Assembly: GCA_021736205.1 (NCBI GenBank)
Contig: JAIPGF010000001.1
Location: forward strand, 1 to 64,000
Direction of reading: 5' to 3'
DNA from: Candidatus Izemoplasma sp.
Lineage (GTDB): Bacteria > Bacillota_I > Bacilli_A > Izemoplasmatales > Izemoplasmataceae
DNA: 64,000 bases
The translations under genes and the position numbers were made by a program. The notes below the pieces were generated by a model, which searched no databases, had not been told where the DNA came from, and saw nothing but the letters and a program-made list of their open reading frames with translations. Shown here piece by piece: positions 1-9,260 of this stretch; positions within the stretch are counted from its first letter, which is position 1; each line of letters starts with the position of its first letter.

Positions 1-879
1 ACACAAGCCATTTATGATTTAGCCATTCAAAGTGGGAATATTGGCATTTATTATTATAACTTTCAAAAATATTCAGAGGATAGATTTCATGCCAACGATA
101 TCTATGCCAACATGTTTGGCTTAGAACCAGATGACAATGGCCTTTATCTAACAAAGGATTTTGTTAAGGCTGTCCTTGAAATCGAAGATGAAATCACTGA
201 TGAAAATCAAACGCTTGAGATTTTACATGAACTTTTTTCAGGATCTATTAAAGGGACAACAGATGACGTTTTAAAGATTAAGCACTTAAAGACTGGTGAA
301 ATTAAGTATCTACTCAGTTCCGCGAAAGTGGAAGCGCGATATTCTAATGGTAAACCCAAAGTCTTTGGTGGTGTTGTTATAGATATTACTGAGCGAATTA
401 AACGTGAAAAAACAGAACGCCAAAAATCTCTTTATGATCCCTTAACATCTATAGGAAATAATCGTAAGTTATTAAACGATCTTGAGACGGCAAATGATGG
501 TGTTGGTATTTTCTTTGATCTAGATAATTTTAAAAAAATCAATGATACACATGGTCATTTAGTTGGTGATGAAATGATTAAGCTATATAGTGAAATCCTT
601 TCGAGCACTGATTCAGACATTGATGTCTATAGATTATATGGCGATGAATTCTTTGTATTTGCAGAAGGTAAAGATGAATCTTGGGCTAAAAGTTATATTG
701 CAAAAATCACAGATATATCAAAGAAAAAAAGTAAAAATTTAAACTATGATTTTGTCTTAAGTGGCTCGTCCGGAATGGAAAGTTTTTCTAAAGGTGATGA
801 TATTAACGATTTTATTAAAGAATGTGATTATGAAATGTATCGTGAAAAAATTAAAAAACACGACAAACAAAAAAGGTAA
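1..879 (+). CDS. PAS-GGDEF protein (putative diguanylate cyclase), 5' end outside window
   Basis: The frame is open from base 1, so the gene starts upstream of the window; the internal ATG at 112 is not a convincing start. The first ~400 bases encode a PAS/PAC sensor region ending in a typical PAC tail (GGVVIDITER). The C-terminal half is a GGDEF domain with the FFDLDNFKKINDTHGH stretch (metal and substrate binding) and the signature read as YGDEF at about 637-651. Such domains make cyclic di-GMP from two GTP. The first G of the signature is Y here; other single changes at this position are tolerated in some active cyclases, so activity is likely but not certain. No EAL domain follows. Confidence 0.85.
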   Translation, partial: TQAIYDLAIQSGNIGIYYYNFQKYSEDRFHANDIYANMFGLEPDDNGLYLTKDFVKAVLEIEDEITDENQTLEILHELFSGSIKGTTDDVLKIKHLKTGEIKYLLSSAKVEARYSNGKPKVFGGVVIDITERIKREKTERQKSLYDPLTSIGNNRKLLNDLETANDGVGIFFDLDNFKKINDTHGHLVGDEMIKLYSEILSSTDSDIDVYRLYGDEFFVFAEGKDESWAKSYIAKITDISKKKSKNLNYDFVLSGSSGMESFSKGDDINDFIKECDYEMYREKIKKHDKQKR

Positions 880-898
880 GAATTTACTTACCTTTTTT
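869..898. terminator. bidirectional Rho-independent terminator
   Basis: AAAAAAGGTAAG and CTTACCTTTTTT form a stem with a six-base loop between the convergent GGDEF and plsC genes. Both strands end in a T-run. Confidence 0.8.
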
Positions 899-1717
899 CA
901 TTTGGCTAAACCTTGTTAGTTGTTGTTGTATAATATCTTTAACTTTTGCACTCAGTTCTAAAGTGTTCAAATTTTTATAGTCTTCATATTTTAATAATGG
1001 ATGAATATGGACATATACTTTGTATTTTGGTATTGGAAAGCGTTTAAAAATTTTACATACATTATACAGTGTCACAATTAAAATATCTGCTTTTGGTTTT
1101 GTTGCTAATTTAAAAGCCCCTGCTTTAAAGTCGATTAGCTCATTTTGAAAACTACGTTTCCCTTCTGGAAAAATCGCCATAGGATGACCATTTTTGTATT
1201 CTTTTATCCCTCTAATGATAGATCTAGCAGCACTTCTGTCTGCTTGTCTTGAGATATAAATATTACCGAGCAATGTAATCCAACGACCAATGATTGGCAT
1301 TTTGCGCAATGATTCCTTTGCGATAAAGTTGAGATTATGCTCTTTGAAAATTGGTTTTAAAATAAGAATGTCATAATTTTCTTGATGATTCGATACTAAA
1401 ATAAACTTATGTTTTGGAATATTCTCTTTGCCTGAAACAATGATTTTTGTTCTTGTTAAATGCATTGCGAAACGTAGTAATGAATTAGCAAAATTATGGT
1501 TTAAGCGACTGTCTTTTGCTGTGTTTTTACGAATTAGACCAAGTATTTCAACAATAAGTAGTTGTGTTATAAACGATAATATAAAAGCTATAATAATAGC
1601 AGCAATCAATAAAGCATAAAAGCTTACTTGAGTCACTAATGAGAAATCTAAATTAAATAGATTAAAAAAGATATATCCATATCCAATCCAAAAAAGGTAA
1701 AAACTAATAATAAACAT
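884..1717 (-). CDS. plsC: 1-acyl-sn-glycerol-3-phosphate acyltransferase (PlsC family)
   Basis: This membrane enzyme adds the second acyl chain to lysophosphatidic acid to make phosphatidic acid, the precursor of membrane phospholipids. Two hydrophobic segments occupy residues ~1-60. The acyltransferase domain follows with the NHx4D catalytic motif (His111, Asp116) and the FPEGKRS motif (~184-190), which binds glycerol phosphate. Length (277 aa) suits the family. It begins one base after the dfrA stop, with an AAGGA site, so it is the last gene of a thyA-dfrA-plsC run. Confidence 0.9.
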   Translation of the reverse strand: MFIISFYLFWIGYGYIFFNLFNLDFSLVTQVSFYALLIAAIIIAFILSFITQLLIVEILGLIRKNTAKDSRLNHNFANSLLRFAMHLTRTKIIVSGKENIPKHKFILVSNHQENYDILILKPIFKEHNLNFIAKESLRKMPIIGRWITLLGNIYISRQADRSAARSIIRGIKEYKNGHPMAIFPEGKRSFQNELIDFKAGAFKLATKPKADILIVTLYNVCKIFKRFPIPKYKVYVHIHPLLKYEDYKNLNTLELSAKVKDIIQQQLTRFSQMKKGK

Positions 1718-1718
1718 T

Positions 1719-2192
1719 TTATTTTATCCTTTCATAAACAGCAAACGTTAAATCTCCATTCGTTTCTTTTTTTATTGTTTTATACTTACTATAATCAATT
1801 TCTCTAAAGAATACATCTCCATCAAATTCCTTATTTATATGGGTGATATATAAACGGTCCGCTAGATCAAGTGTGATATCATATATTGTTTTACCACCAA
1901 TGATAAAAATTTCTTGGTCTTTAGGAAAGCGTTTTAAATAGTCAACAATGTTATCTGTGGTTTCACAATCTTTATGCGCATAATGTGTTTTTGATGCGAT
2001 GACACTTGTTCTATTTGGTAACGGTTTTTTTAAATAAGCTAAAATGGACTCAAAGGTCTTTTCCCCCATAATAACTGTTTTATTCATAGTTGTTTTTTTA
2101 AAATATTGTAAATCTTCTTTATAATGCCAAGGGAGTTTATTCCCTTTCCCAATGCATCGATTTTTGTCCATTGCTACGATTAAAGAAATCAT
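1719..2192 (-). CDS. folA: dihydrofolate reductase
   Basis: This enzyme reduces dihydrofolate to tetrahydrofolate with NADPH and so recycles the folate oxidised by thymidylate synthase. The N-terminus shows the family pattern: IVAMDKNRCIGKGNKLPW with Trp22, and the substrate-binding acidic residue at Asp27. Later IMGEKTFESI and FIIGGKTIYD correspond to the NADPH-binding segments. At 157 aa it is typical. Its start overlaps the thyA stop by one base, so the two are translationally coupled. Confidence 0.95.
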   Translation of the reverse strand: MISLIVAMDKNRCIGKGNKLPWHYKEDLQYFKKTTMNKTVIMGEKTFESILAYLKKPLPNRTSVIASKTHYAHKDCETTDNIVDYLKRFPKDQEIFIIGGKTIYDITLDLADRLYITHINKEFDGDVFFREIDYSKYKTIKKETNGDLTFAVYERIK

Positions 2193-3082
2193 TAGACACT
2201 CACCTTTCCTCTTATAGCCGGGTGAGGATTATAATTTTTTAACTCAAAATCGGCATATGAGAAGTCATCAATTGTTTTTTGATTGCCCTTAATAACCATT
2301 TTTGCTAACGTTCTAGGGGTTCTTTTCAACTGCTTTTTCACTTGTTTTAAGTGGTTAGTATATAGATGTGTATCACCTAGTGTATGCACAAAATCACCTA
2401 ACTCTAGATTGGTAATTTTAGCAACCATCATCGTTAATAATGCATAACTTGCAATATTAAATGGCACCCCTAAAAAGGTATCTGCACTACGTTGATATAA
2501 TTGACATGAAAGTTGATTATTACGAACATAAAACTGAAACATCATATGACACGGCGGTAACGCCATTTTATCTAATGCGGGTGGATTCCAGGCATTAACA
2601 ATTAGTCGTCTTGAATTGGGATTAGTCTTAATTTGTTCGATTACTGTTTGTAGTTGATCAACAAATGTGTCATTAGGTCCATCAAAATGACGCCATTGAT
2701 GACCATATACAGGTCCAAGTTCTCCATGCTTCTTAGCAAATACATCATCTTCCTTTATTTTTTGAACAAATTCTTTCATTGATTCACCAGAAAAATCAGA
2801 TGATGATTTAAACGTTTGATATGGCCATTCATTCCATATACGGACATTGTGATCTACCAAGTATTTAATATTTGTTTCCCCATTAATAAACCACAGTAAT
2901 TCGTGAATAATCGATTTTAAATGAACTTTTTTTGTTGTTAAAAGGGGAAACCCTTTTTGTAAATCAAAGCGCATTTGATAACCAAAAGTTGATAATGTTT
3001 TTGTATCAGTACGATTGGCTTTTTCTTCCCCATTGTTTAATATGTGTGTTAATAAATCTAAGTATTGTTGCATATTACTCAT
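2192..3082 (-). CDS. thyA: thymidylate synthase
   Basis: ThyA methylates dUMP to dTMP using methylene-tetrahydrofolate. The catalytic cysteine is Cys178 in [12 protein letters not shown]. The [10 protein letters not shown] (phosphate-binding Arg) and QLYQRSAD segments are present. The insert after residue 80 ([17 protein letters not shown]) gives the longer ThyA form seen in many Bacillota. The gene overlaps the upstream small membrane-protein gene by 8 bp and is followed directly by folA. Confidence 0.96.
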   Translation of the reverse strand: MSNMQQYLDLLTHILNNGEEKANRTDTKTLSTFGYQMRFDLQKGFPLLTTKKVHLKSIIHELLWFINGETNIKYLVDHNVRIWNEWPYQTFKSSSDFSGESMKEFVQKIKEDDVFAKKHGELGPVYGHQWRHFDGPNDTFVDQLQTVIEQIKTNPNSRRLIVNAWNPPALDKMALPPCHMMFQFYVRNNQLSCQLYQRSADTFLGVPFNIASYALLTMMVAKITNLELGDFVHTLGDTHLYTNHLKQVKKQLKRTPRTLAKMVIKGNQKTIDDFSYADFELKNYNPHPAIRGKVSV

Positions 3083-3332
3083 CCTGCTTTCTAATTTTTT
3101 GAACGATTTTTTTTAAAAACACTGCAATAGCTAAAATTACAGGGATTGTTGGTGTAAAAGGGCCTGCCCAAATAAGAACGTAAGCCGTTCCAAACCCCAG
3201 GTATATAGGATTTGCAAGAACATAACTAATAACACCTGTTAACCACAGTGGCGTATAAAAAATAAATGCTGCCACAAGTATATATATAAACATATCTTTT
3301 ACAAATATGTTTTCTTTAAGCCATTTTTTCAT
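3075..3332 (-). CDS. small membrane protein, unknown function
   Basis: An 85-residue protein with three likely membrane segments (about residues 10-30, 33-55 and 57-75) and a short basic tail ([10 protein letters not shown]). I do not recognise the family. It overlaps thyA by 8 bp and so is probably co-transcribed with thyA-folA-plsC. Nothing in the sequence ties it to folate metabolism; the link is positional only. A site resembling AAGGTGG precedes the ATG. Confidence 0.7.
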   Translation of the reverse strand: MKKWLKENIFVKDMFIYILVAAFIFYTPLWLTGVISYVLANPIYLGFGTAYVLIWAGPFTPTIPVILAIAVFLKKIVQKIRKQDE

Positions 3333-3398
3333 AAAACCACCTTCAAATATTGCTACAATTATTATACCAAAAAAAGTTATAAATAAAAATGATTTTCC

Positions 3399-3434
3399 AA
3401 AAAACTAAAGACACAAGTCTCCTTGTGCCTTTAG
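3399..3434 (-). terminator. Rho-independent terminator after ssb
   Basis: CTAAAG and CTTTAG flank CACAAG/CTTGTG with one mismatch, and on the reverse strand the stem is followed by six T. It lies 15 bp past the ssb stop. Confidence 0.8.
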
Positions 3435-3448
3435 AATTTAGGGGATGA

Positions 3449-3781
3449 TTACGATTCTTGTTTGGAACTGATAAACGTAATTTTCTCTGCGATAATTTCA
3501 GGATAGGTAAAGTTTTTATCATTATCGTATTCAAAGTAGCGTTGTGAAAGTCTAGCTCTTACGCCTACAGTTGATCCCTTCTTACAATACTTCACAGTGT
3601 TTTCGGCAATGCCACTCCATAGTGTACATTTTAAGAAATCTGTATCATATTCTCCTGATTCAGCATTCTTATATGGTCGTTGGATTGCCATAGTGATGGT
3701 TGTTACTTTGCGATCATCATCTAGTGTTCGTAATTCTGGATCATAAACCAAACGTCCGACGAGAATTACTTGATTTAGCAT
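3449..3781 (-). CDS. ssb: single-stranded DNA-binding protein
   Basis: An OB-fold protein of 110 aa. The N-terminus MLNQVILVGRLVYDPELR and the block FLKCTLWSGIAENTVKYCKKG are characteristic of bacterial SSB. The usual flexible linker and acidic DDxPF-type C-terminal tail, which recruit repair partners, are absent. This suggests a secondary SSB (compare YwpH/SsbB of Bacillus) rather than the main replication SSB. It stands alone, with its own terminator. Confidence 0.9.
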   Translation of the reverse strand: MLNQVILVGRLVYDPELRTLDDDRKVTTITMAIQRPYKNAESGEYDTDFLKCTLWSGIAENTVKYCKKGSTVGVRARLSQRYFEYDNDKNFTYPEIIAEKITFISSKQES

Positions 3782-3952
3782 TCGATACCTCCTTTGACAC
3801 TAGTTTATCAAAATAAAGAAAAGTATGCGAATGCGAGAATAGAGGGGATTAATCTCTTTTCTATAGCTTTTTATAAAATAGGTTTAATTGTTTAGATTTT
3901 TGTGTATTATAGGCTTACTTTTATCATCATTTTAGAAAAATAACCCTAAAAA

Positions 3953-3975
3953 GAAAAAAGCTCAAAAAGAGCTTT
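3953..3975 (-). terminator. Rho-independent terminator after the LemA gene
   Basis: AAAGCTC-loop-GAGCTTT, with a T-rich tract on the reverse strand. The stem overlaps the stop codon of the LemA-family gene. Confidence 0.7.
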
Positions 3976-4528
3976 AAAAAGAAATATCGATATCTTTTCG
4001 TTTGGTAAGTTCTGCTTCAAAGAATGGTTTTTTAGTCATCTTAATACGATGTGCTACAAAACTTGTTGGGAAAGTTACAATCTTTGAATTTAGCGCTGAA
4101 ACATTAGAATTATATAAGCGTCTTGCCGCTTGCAGGTGTTCTTCTACATCCGTAATATTTCGTTGTAGATTTAAAAATGACTGATTTGCTTTTAATTCAG
4201 GATAATTTTCAATCGCAACATTAATACCACTTTGTACATCATTCATTTTAGACATAAATACCTGCTTTTGTTCAACAGATAAGTCATCTGGTAAACCAGC
4301 ACGCCATTTAGTAACTTTTTCAAATGTGTTTGCTTCATGTTTTGAATAGCCTTTAACGGTCTCAACTAATTTCTTTAATGTATCAAATCGTTTGGTTAAT
4401 GCAACATCAATTCCTGAGTCTGCTTCTGCAATTTTAACTTCTAATTGTCGTAATCTGTTCATTGTAGCAATATACCAAAAAGCAGGTACAACTACAATAA
4501 ATAAAATAATGATAATAGCAATTTCCAT
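3974..4528 (-). CDS. LemA family protein
   Basis: 184 aa with one N-terminal membrane anchor (residues ~2-20), then the all-helical LemA domain: RLRQLEVKIAEADSGIDVALTKR, a central helical hairpin and NSNVSALNSKIVTFPTS near the end. LemA proteins are common membrane-anchored proteins of unclear biochemical role. It lies 3 bp after the DUF3137 gene and is surely co-transcribed with it; LemA-DUF3137 pairs are recurrent in this part of the tree. Confidence 0.9.
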   Translation of the reverse strand: MEIAIIIILFIVVVPAFWYIATMNRLRQLEVKIAEADSGIDVALTKRFDTLKKLVETVKGYSKHEANTFEKVTKWRAGLPDDLSVEQKQVFMSKMNDVQSGINVAIENYPELKANQSFLNLQRNITDVEEHLQAARRLYNSNVSALNSKIVTFPTSFVAHRIKMTKKPFFEAELTKRKDIDISF

Positions 4529-4531
4529 AGT

Positions 4532-5416
4532 TTACTCCTTCTTAAATATGTTTTTGTTTAATTTTAGTTCACGGACTAATTTTTTTATGATTAAAATATC
4601 ATTTTCGAATTCCTTCATGATATGATTATCAATTTTTCTGAAAAGTTTAAGTTCAAAGGTGTCTTTTTGATTATTAATTCCGACATATAAGTGATTATTA
4701 ATAAACGAGAAAGAAATATCACCAGGGTTTTGATGTTCAAATTCTACCAATTCTTCCATAAGGTGCGGTGTTAAAACATAAAATGTTGTATGTTCATTGG
4801 TTGAATAAGTTTTAAAACATTTGTTAAAGGCAATACTTTCAAGTTTTTGCTTTTTATAATGTAATCTATTTCTTGGCCAACCTTTTTCTAAAACTTGAAG
4901 GGACCCTTGAAACGACTTATTGAAATCAAACTTAAATAATCGTCCTAAAAAGTAAGTGACGTATTTTGTTCGTGTCCCATTTTTTGTGTGGGTGGTTCGT
5001 CGTTCTTGAAGTTTAATATCGCTACTTATAAATGTTACATTATTAATTGTTCCCTGAATATAATCTTCACTTTTAAACCGATCAGGTCTTTTTAAAAACC
5101 CTGAATCCAAGACTTGTGACTGTGTGAGACCATTTTGTGGTTTATAGGTCGCATCTTCTAATACAGAATTTACCAGTTTTGGAATAATATGGTGTTTAAA
5201 ATCTGAATTAACTTTTGAGTACTTGGTTAAGCCTATTAAAACGATTATAACTCCAATAAAACCTGGTATAAAAAGTAACTGTATTTGGTTACCATTAATA
5301 CTAACATGATCTTTCATTAAAAAGAACAAGATAACCGTAATAACGAGTAAAACTCCACCAATAATAATAAATTTTTCTGCTTTTTGTTTTGGTTCTTGAA
5401 ATTGTGTAATGTCCAT
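4532..5416 (-). CDS. DUF3137 family membrane protein
   Basis: 294 aa. Two hydrophobic segments (about residues 17-35 and 47-65) are followed by a soluble domain with the SGFLKRPDRFKSEDYIQG and VTYFLGRLFKFDFNKSF blocks typical of DUF3137. Its function is unknown, but the family is repeatedly found next to LemA. Here it is the first gene of the two-gene unit. Confidence 0.85.
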   Translation of the reverse strand: MDITQFQEPKQKAEKFIIIGGVLLVITVILFFLMKDHVSINGNQIQLLFIPGFIGVIIVLIGLTKYSKVNSDFKHHIIPKLVNSVLEDATYKPQNGLTQSQVLDSGFLKRPDRFKSEDYIQGTINNVTFISSDIKLQERRTTHTKNGTRTKYVTYFLGRLFKFDFNKSFQGSLQVLEKGWPRNRLHYKKQKLESIAFNKCFKTYSTNEHTTFYVLTPHLMEELVEFEHQNPGDISFSFINNHLYVGINNQKDTFELKLFRKIDNHIMKEFENDILIIKKLVRELKLNKNIFKKE

Positions 5417-5428
5417 AAATACCTCTTA

Positions 5429-6919
5429 TTATCTGAATTTTCTTGCTGCAGCAACTGCTTGTTGCCATTTTTTATATTTATTTGCTCTTGTAGAATCATC
5501 CATAATTGGATAAAATGTTTTTTTAGTTGTGTTTAAGTCTTTAATTTCTTTGATGCTTGTAAAAAAGTTTGTTGCAAGTCCACTAATATATGCAGCACCA
5601 AGCGCTGTTGATTCATTCACGTCAGGTCTAAATATTTCTGTATTTAATATATTTGCTTGGAATTGCATTAAATAATCATTGTTAGACGCCCCACCATCCA
5701 CTTTTAAGAATTTTGGTCGGATACCGGATTTATTAGACATCACATCAATAATATCTTTTGTTTGATAAGCAAGAGCATCTAATGTTGCCCGGGTGATATG
5801 GGCTTTCGATGTACTCCTTGTTAATCCGAAAATTGCGCCTTTTGCTTCACTATCCCAATATGGTGTTCCTAACCCAACAAAGGCGGGAACAACATAAACA
5901 CCATTCGTGTCTTTAACTGAATTAGCTAATTGTTCACTATCACTGGCCTTTTCAATAAACATTAATTCATCTCTTAACCATTGAATAGCACTACCTGCAA
6001 CAAAGACACTCCCTTCTAAGGCATATGTTAGTGTATTGTCAATGGAATAGGCGATGGTTGTCAGTAGTCCTTTATCACTTTTAACAGGGCTTGTTCCTGT
6101 ATTCATCAACATAAAACAGCCTGTACCATATGTGTTTTTAATCGTCCCTTTATCAAAACACTTTTGACCGAAAAGTGCTGCTTGCTGGTCTCCTAAGATA
6201 CCTGCAATTGGAACCTCGTGTCCAAAGAATGTTTGTTTTGTTGTGGACCCAAACACACTTGAAGAAGCACAAACTTCTGGTAAGATAGCTGAATCAATTC
6301 CCAAAATATCTAATAATTCTTGATCCCATTGTTGCTCATAGATGTTATAAAGTAATGTTCTAGAGGCGTTGGTATGATCAGTTTTATGAATTTTCTCACC
6401 ACTTAGTTTGTATAATAACCAGGTATCTACAGTGCCAAACATTAACTGTCCTTTGTCCATTAATGCTTGTGCACCATCCACATGTTCAAGCACCCATTTT
6501 ATCTTAGTTGCACTAAAGTAGGGATCAATTAATAGTCCTGTTTTATCTTTAAAAAGGTCTTCATACCCTTGATTTATTAAATCTTTACAGATAGCATCTG
6601 ATTGTTTTGATTGCCAAACAATCGCGTTATAGATTGGTTCACCTGTTCTTTTGTCCCAAAGAACAGTGGTTTCACGTTGATTGGTAATGCCAATACTAGC
6701 AATCTCTAAAATATCAATCTCTGCTTGCATGATACTATCAGCAAGTGTTGTTAAGACGCTTGTCCAAATGTCATATGCTTTTTGTTCAACGGCATTTTCA
6801 CGTGGATAAATCATATCAATCTCGCGCTGGCTTTGAGAAATTATTGCTCCGTTTTTATCAAAGATGATAGATCGAGATGAGGATGTTCCTTGATCGATGG
6901 CAACAACATATTTTTTCAT
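5429..6919 (-). CDS. glpK: glycerol kinase
   Basis: GlpK phosphorylates glycerol to glycerol-3-phosphate for glycolysis and phospholipid synthesis. The first ATP-binding loop (VAIDQGTSSSRSIIFD), NQRETTVLWDKRTG, ILGDQQAALFGQ and the VDGGASNNDYLMQ block are all intact. I place the start at the ATG at 6919, ten bases after GGAGG; an upstream TTG at 6928 lies only 2 bases from that site. No glpF or glpD is adjacent. It is divergent from the hydrolase at 7014. Confidence 0.96.
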   Translation of the reverse strand: MKKYVVAIDQGTSSSRSIIFDKNGAIISQSQREIDMIYPRENAVEQKAYDIWTSVLTTLADSIMQAEIDILEIASIGITNQRETTVLWDKRTGEPIYNAIVWQSKQSDAICKDLINQGYEDLFKDKTGLLIDPYFSATKIKWVLEHVDGAQALMDKGQLMFGTVDTWLLYKLSGEKIHKTDHTNASRTLLYNIYEQQWDQELLDILGIDSAILPEVCASSSVFGSTTKQTFFGHEVPIAGILGDQQAALFGQKCFDKGTIKNTYGTGCFMLMNTGTSPVKSDKGLLTTIAYSIDNTLTYALEGSVFVAGSAIQWLRDELMFIEKASDSEQLANSVKDTNGVYVVPAFVGLGTPYWDSEAKGAIFGLTRSTSKAHITRATLDALAYQTKDIIDVMSNKSGIRPKFLKVDGGASNNDYLMQFQANILNTEIFRPDVNESTALGAAYISGLATNFFTSIKEIKDLNTTKKTFYPIMDDSTRANKYKKWQQAVAAARKFR

Positions 6920-7013
6920 TTCTTTCAAACCTCCAATTTCATTTTACCAAATCTATTATTGTTTTGAAATAAGAAATTAAATATATTATAATTAAATGTG
7001 AGGTGATGCAGCA

Positions 7014-7943
7014 ATGAAAAAAGATGTAAGAATCAAAGATCCATATGACCATGAGTTATATACTCAAGTTTGGGAATCTGATGCTGATGAAATTAAGGGA
7101 GTTATTCAAATTATTCATGGAGCAAGTGAATACATGGAACGGTATGATGAGTTTGCGACGTTTTTAAATCAATATGGATATCATGTTGTTGGGCATGACC
7201 AAATTGGTCATGGTAGAACATCCAATAATAAGGAGAAAGTATTTTTTGATTATGAAATGGGTCATCATATGCTATATGAAGGCGTTAAAACAATTCGTGA
7301 ATATATCGAAGAAACATATCCTGATTTAGAAATTATTATGTTCGGGCATTCTATGGGCTCATTTATTGGTCGATATGACTTATTTTATAGCCGTACAGCT
7401 TACAGAGGTGCTATTTTTGCTGGCACCGGCCTTTATAAAGGGTATAACTTGTTTTTTGCAAAGGTTATCGCTAAACTTATTGCGCTTTTTAAAGGGAAAG
7501 AACATGTAAGTAGATTTTTCAATAAAAACATTGCACGAGGTCACATTAATAAAATGATACAAAAAGGACTTATTAACAAACCAAGTGAATGGACCACCCA
7601 TGACGTTACAATCAGGCGCCAATGTGAAGAATCAGAGTATTGTACACAACCTTTTACCATTGGAGCTAATCTTGATTTACTTAAAATTTTACCTCAAGTT
7701 CAAGATAAAGAAATCATTACTGAGAATGCGTCTTCTACTGGTATATTGTTTATTAGCGGTGATCAAGACGGTCTAGGTAACTTTGGCGAAGATGCGAAAA
7801 AGTTACATAAGTTATACCGTGTTTCAGGGTATTCTAATGTTGAGTATAAAGTTTTTAATAATTGTCGTCATGAAGTCATTAATGAATTAGATCGAGAAAA
7901 TAATTATAAAATGATATTAACATGGATTGAAAAAAATATATAA
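7014..7943 (+). CDS. alpha/beta hydrolase, monoacylglycerol lipase or lysophospholipase type
   Basis: 309 aa. Residues ~30-60 carry the oxyanion-hole region IQIIHGASEYMERYDEF, with VVGHDQIGHGRT after it. The nucleophile elbow is GHSMGS. A late acidic residue (SGDQDGLG) and His (NNCRHEV) complete the triad. The layout fits the Hydrolase_4 family (PldB-like lysophospholipases and monoacylglycerol lipases), which release fatty acids from mono-acylated lipids. The substrate is inferred from the family only. GAGGTGATGCAGCA precedes the ATG. Confidence 0.88.
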   Translation: MKKDVRIKDPYDHELYTQVWESDADEIKGVIQIIHGASEYMERYDEFATFLNQYGYHVVGHDQIGHGRTSNNKEKVFFDYEMGHHMLYEGVKTIREYIEETYPDLEIIMFGHSMGSFIGRYDLFYSRTAYRGAIFAGTGLYKGYNLFFAKVIAKLIALFKGKEHVSRFFNKNIARGHINKMIQKGLINKPSEWTTHDVTIRRQCEESEYCTQPFTIGANLDLLKILPQVQDKEIITENASSTGILFISGDQDGLGNFGEDAKKLHKLYRVSGYSNVEYKVFNNCRHEVINELDRENNYKMILTWIEKNI

Positions 7944-7970
7944 AAATCACTCAATTGAGTGATTTTTTTT
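7942..7970 (+). terminator. Rho-independent terminator
   Basis: AAAAATCACTCAATTGAGTG continues as a near-perfect palindrome into ATTTTTTTT, just after the hydrolase stop. Confidence 0.85.
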
Positions 7971-8003
7971 GAAAAACTATATAAAATCTGTTGTTTTATA
8001 AAA

Positions 8004-9260
8004 TTAGTTATTTTTTTCAGGTAATAATGTGAACATGCTGTATCTAGTTTGTTTGGTGAAGTTTGTTAGATAGTTATTTATTTCATCAAGCGTTAACTGG
8101 TCGGCAACGTCTAATATTTCAAAGAGATTACTGTTTAAAAAGTGATATTTAGTAAATTGGTTGGCGATATATTCTAAGCCATTTAATGATTGAATAAAGC
8201 CTCCAAGAATTTGTTTTTTTGTTTTGATAAATTTTTCTTGTGTTATTTTATGGGTACTTAGTTGTTTAAAAAATGTGTTAAAAAATGTTTTAAATTCTTG
8301 GTAATTTTGCGTATCACAACTAAGAATTATATGAGAAAAAGTTGTTTCAACTGAGACATCAATATAAAATGAGTCATTTATAATATCTTGTTCAACTAAT
8401 TGGTTGTATGTTTTAGAACTTTTTCCTAACAATACATCAAAAATAATTGATAAGATTAATTCATCTTTCATGACAGATTTGGAAGGGTCTAATTTAATTG
8501 CAAAGGTTTGTTTTGGAATACGAATGTCCCCATACCCGACACCATCTTGTTTGATGACATTTTTAGGCTCGTTAATAACATCAGCAATGTTTAAGGGATT
8601 AGACGAGCTTTTTAAAGCATGATTCGTTAAAAAGGATACAAGGTTATCTAATTCAAATTTTCCTGTAATGAATAATACCATCGCTTTGGGTTGATAAAAT
8701 GCTTTATGAACTGTTTTTAATAGGTTTTTATCAATTGTGTTTATGGTCTCTTCTGTCCCTAAGATATCATCTTTGACGGGGTGGTTCTTATATAACTGTT
8801 TTAAAAGTGCGTAATAGGTATCGTAGTCTGGATTATCATCATACATGTTAATCTCTTCTGTAATAACTTTAATTTCTTTTTCAATTGTTTTTTTACTAAA
8901 TTTAGGATGAAAGACAAAATCTAGCAATAATGCTAAATTGTCTATTAATTGTCTGGTTGTCGAGAATAAAAAAGTTGTTTTAGTATGTTGCGTAAATGCA
9001 TTCACTGACGCATTTTGCTCACTAAATTCTTTAGATATATTACGCTCATCTAAGGAAAACAACGTGTGTTCTAAAAAGTGAGCGATTCCTTTGGGAAGCA
9101 CAGTATTATTAAAATTAGTGTTGAGCGAACCAAGTTTAGAGGATAATGTAACATAGGTTTTATGAAATCCTTTTTTGGGTAATAAAAACACCTGCATTCC
9201 TGATTTGAGTGTTAATTCATAGAGAGTTTCATTGATGCGCTTGTGGTTATGTTTTATCAT
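8004..9260 (-). CDS. M16 family zinc peptidase, YmfH-like (catalytic member)
   Basis: The inverted zinc motif HxxEH is present as HFLEH near residue 65, with the downstream Glu in TEEINMYDDNPDY. The fold is the pitrilysin/processing-peptidase type. The start is taken at 9260, nine bases after AAGGA; the ATG at 9269 is immediately against that site. It overlaps the neighbouring M16 gene, as in the Bacillus ymfF-ymfH pair, where one subunit carries zinc and the other does not. Substrate unknown. Confidence 0.9.
   Translation of the reverse strand: MIKHNHKRINETLYELTLKSGMQVFLLPKKGFHKTYVTLSSKLGSLNTNFNNTVLPKGIAHFLEHTLFSLDERNISKEFSEQNASVNAFTQHTKTTFLFSTTRQLIDNLALLLDFVFHPKFSKKTIEKEIKVITEEINMYDDNPDYDTYYALLKQLYKNHPVKDDILGTEETINTIDKNLLKTVHKAFYQPKAMVLFITGKFELDNLVSFLTNHALKSSSNPLNIADVINEPKNVIKQDGVGYGDIRIPKQTFAIKLDPSKSVMKDELILSIIFDVLLGKSSKTYNQLVEQDIINDSFYIDVSVETTFSHIILSCDTQNYQEFKTFFNTFFKQLSTHKITQEKFIKTKKQILGGFIQSLNGLEYIANQFTKYHFLNSNLFEILDVADQLTLDEINNYLTNFTKQTRYSMFTLLPEKNN

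Noticed and set aside
3343-3534. Short reverse frame overlapping the ssb end.
   Set aside because: It runs out of frame across the ssb coding region and terminator, with no ribosome site; a shadow frame.
5429-6928. Upstream TTG start for glpK at 6928.
   Set aside because: It almost touches the GGAGG site; the ATG at 6919 is correctly spaced.
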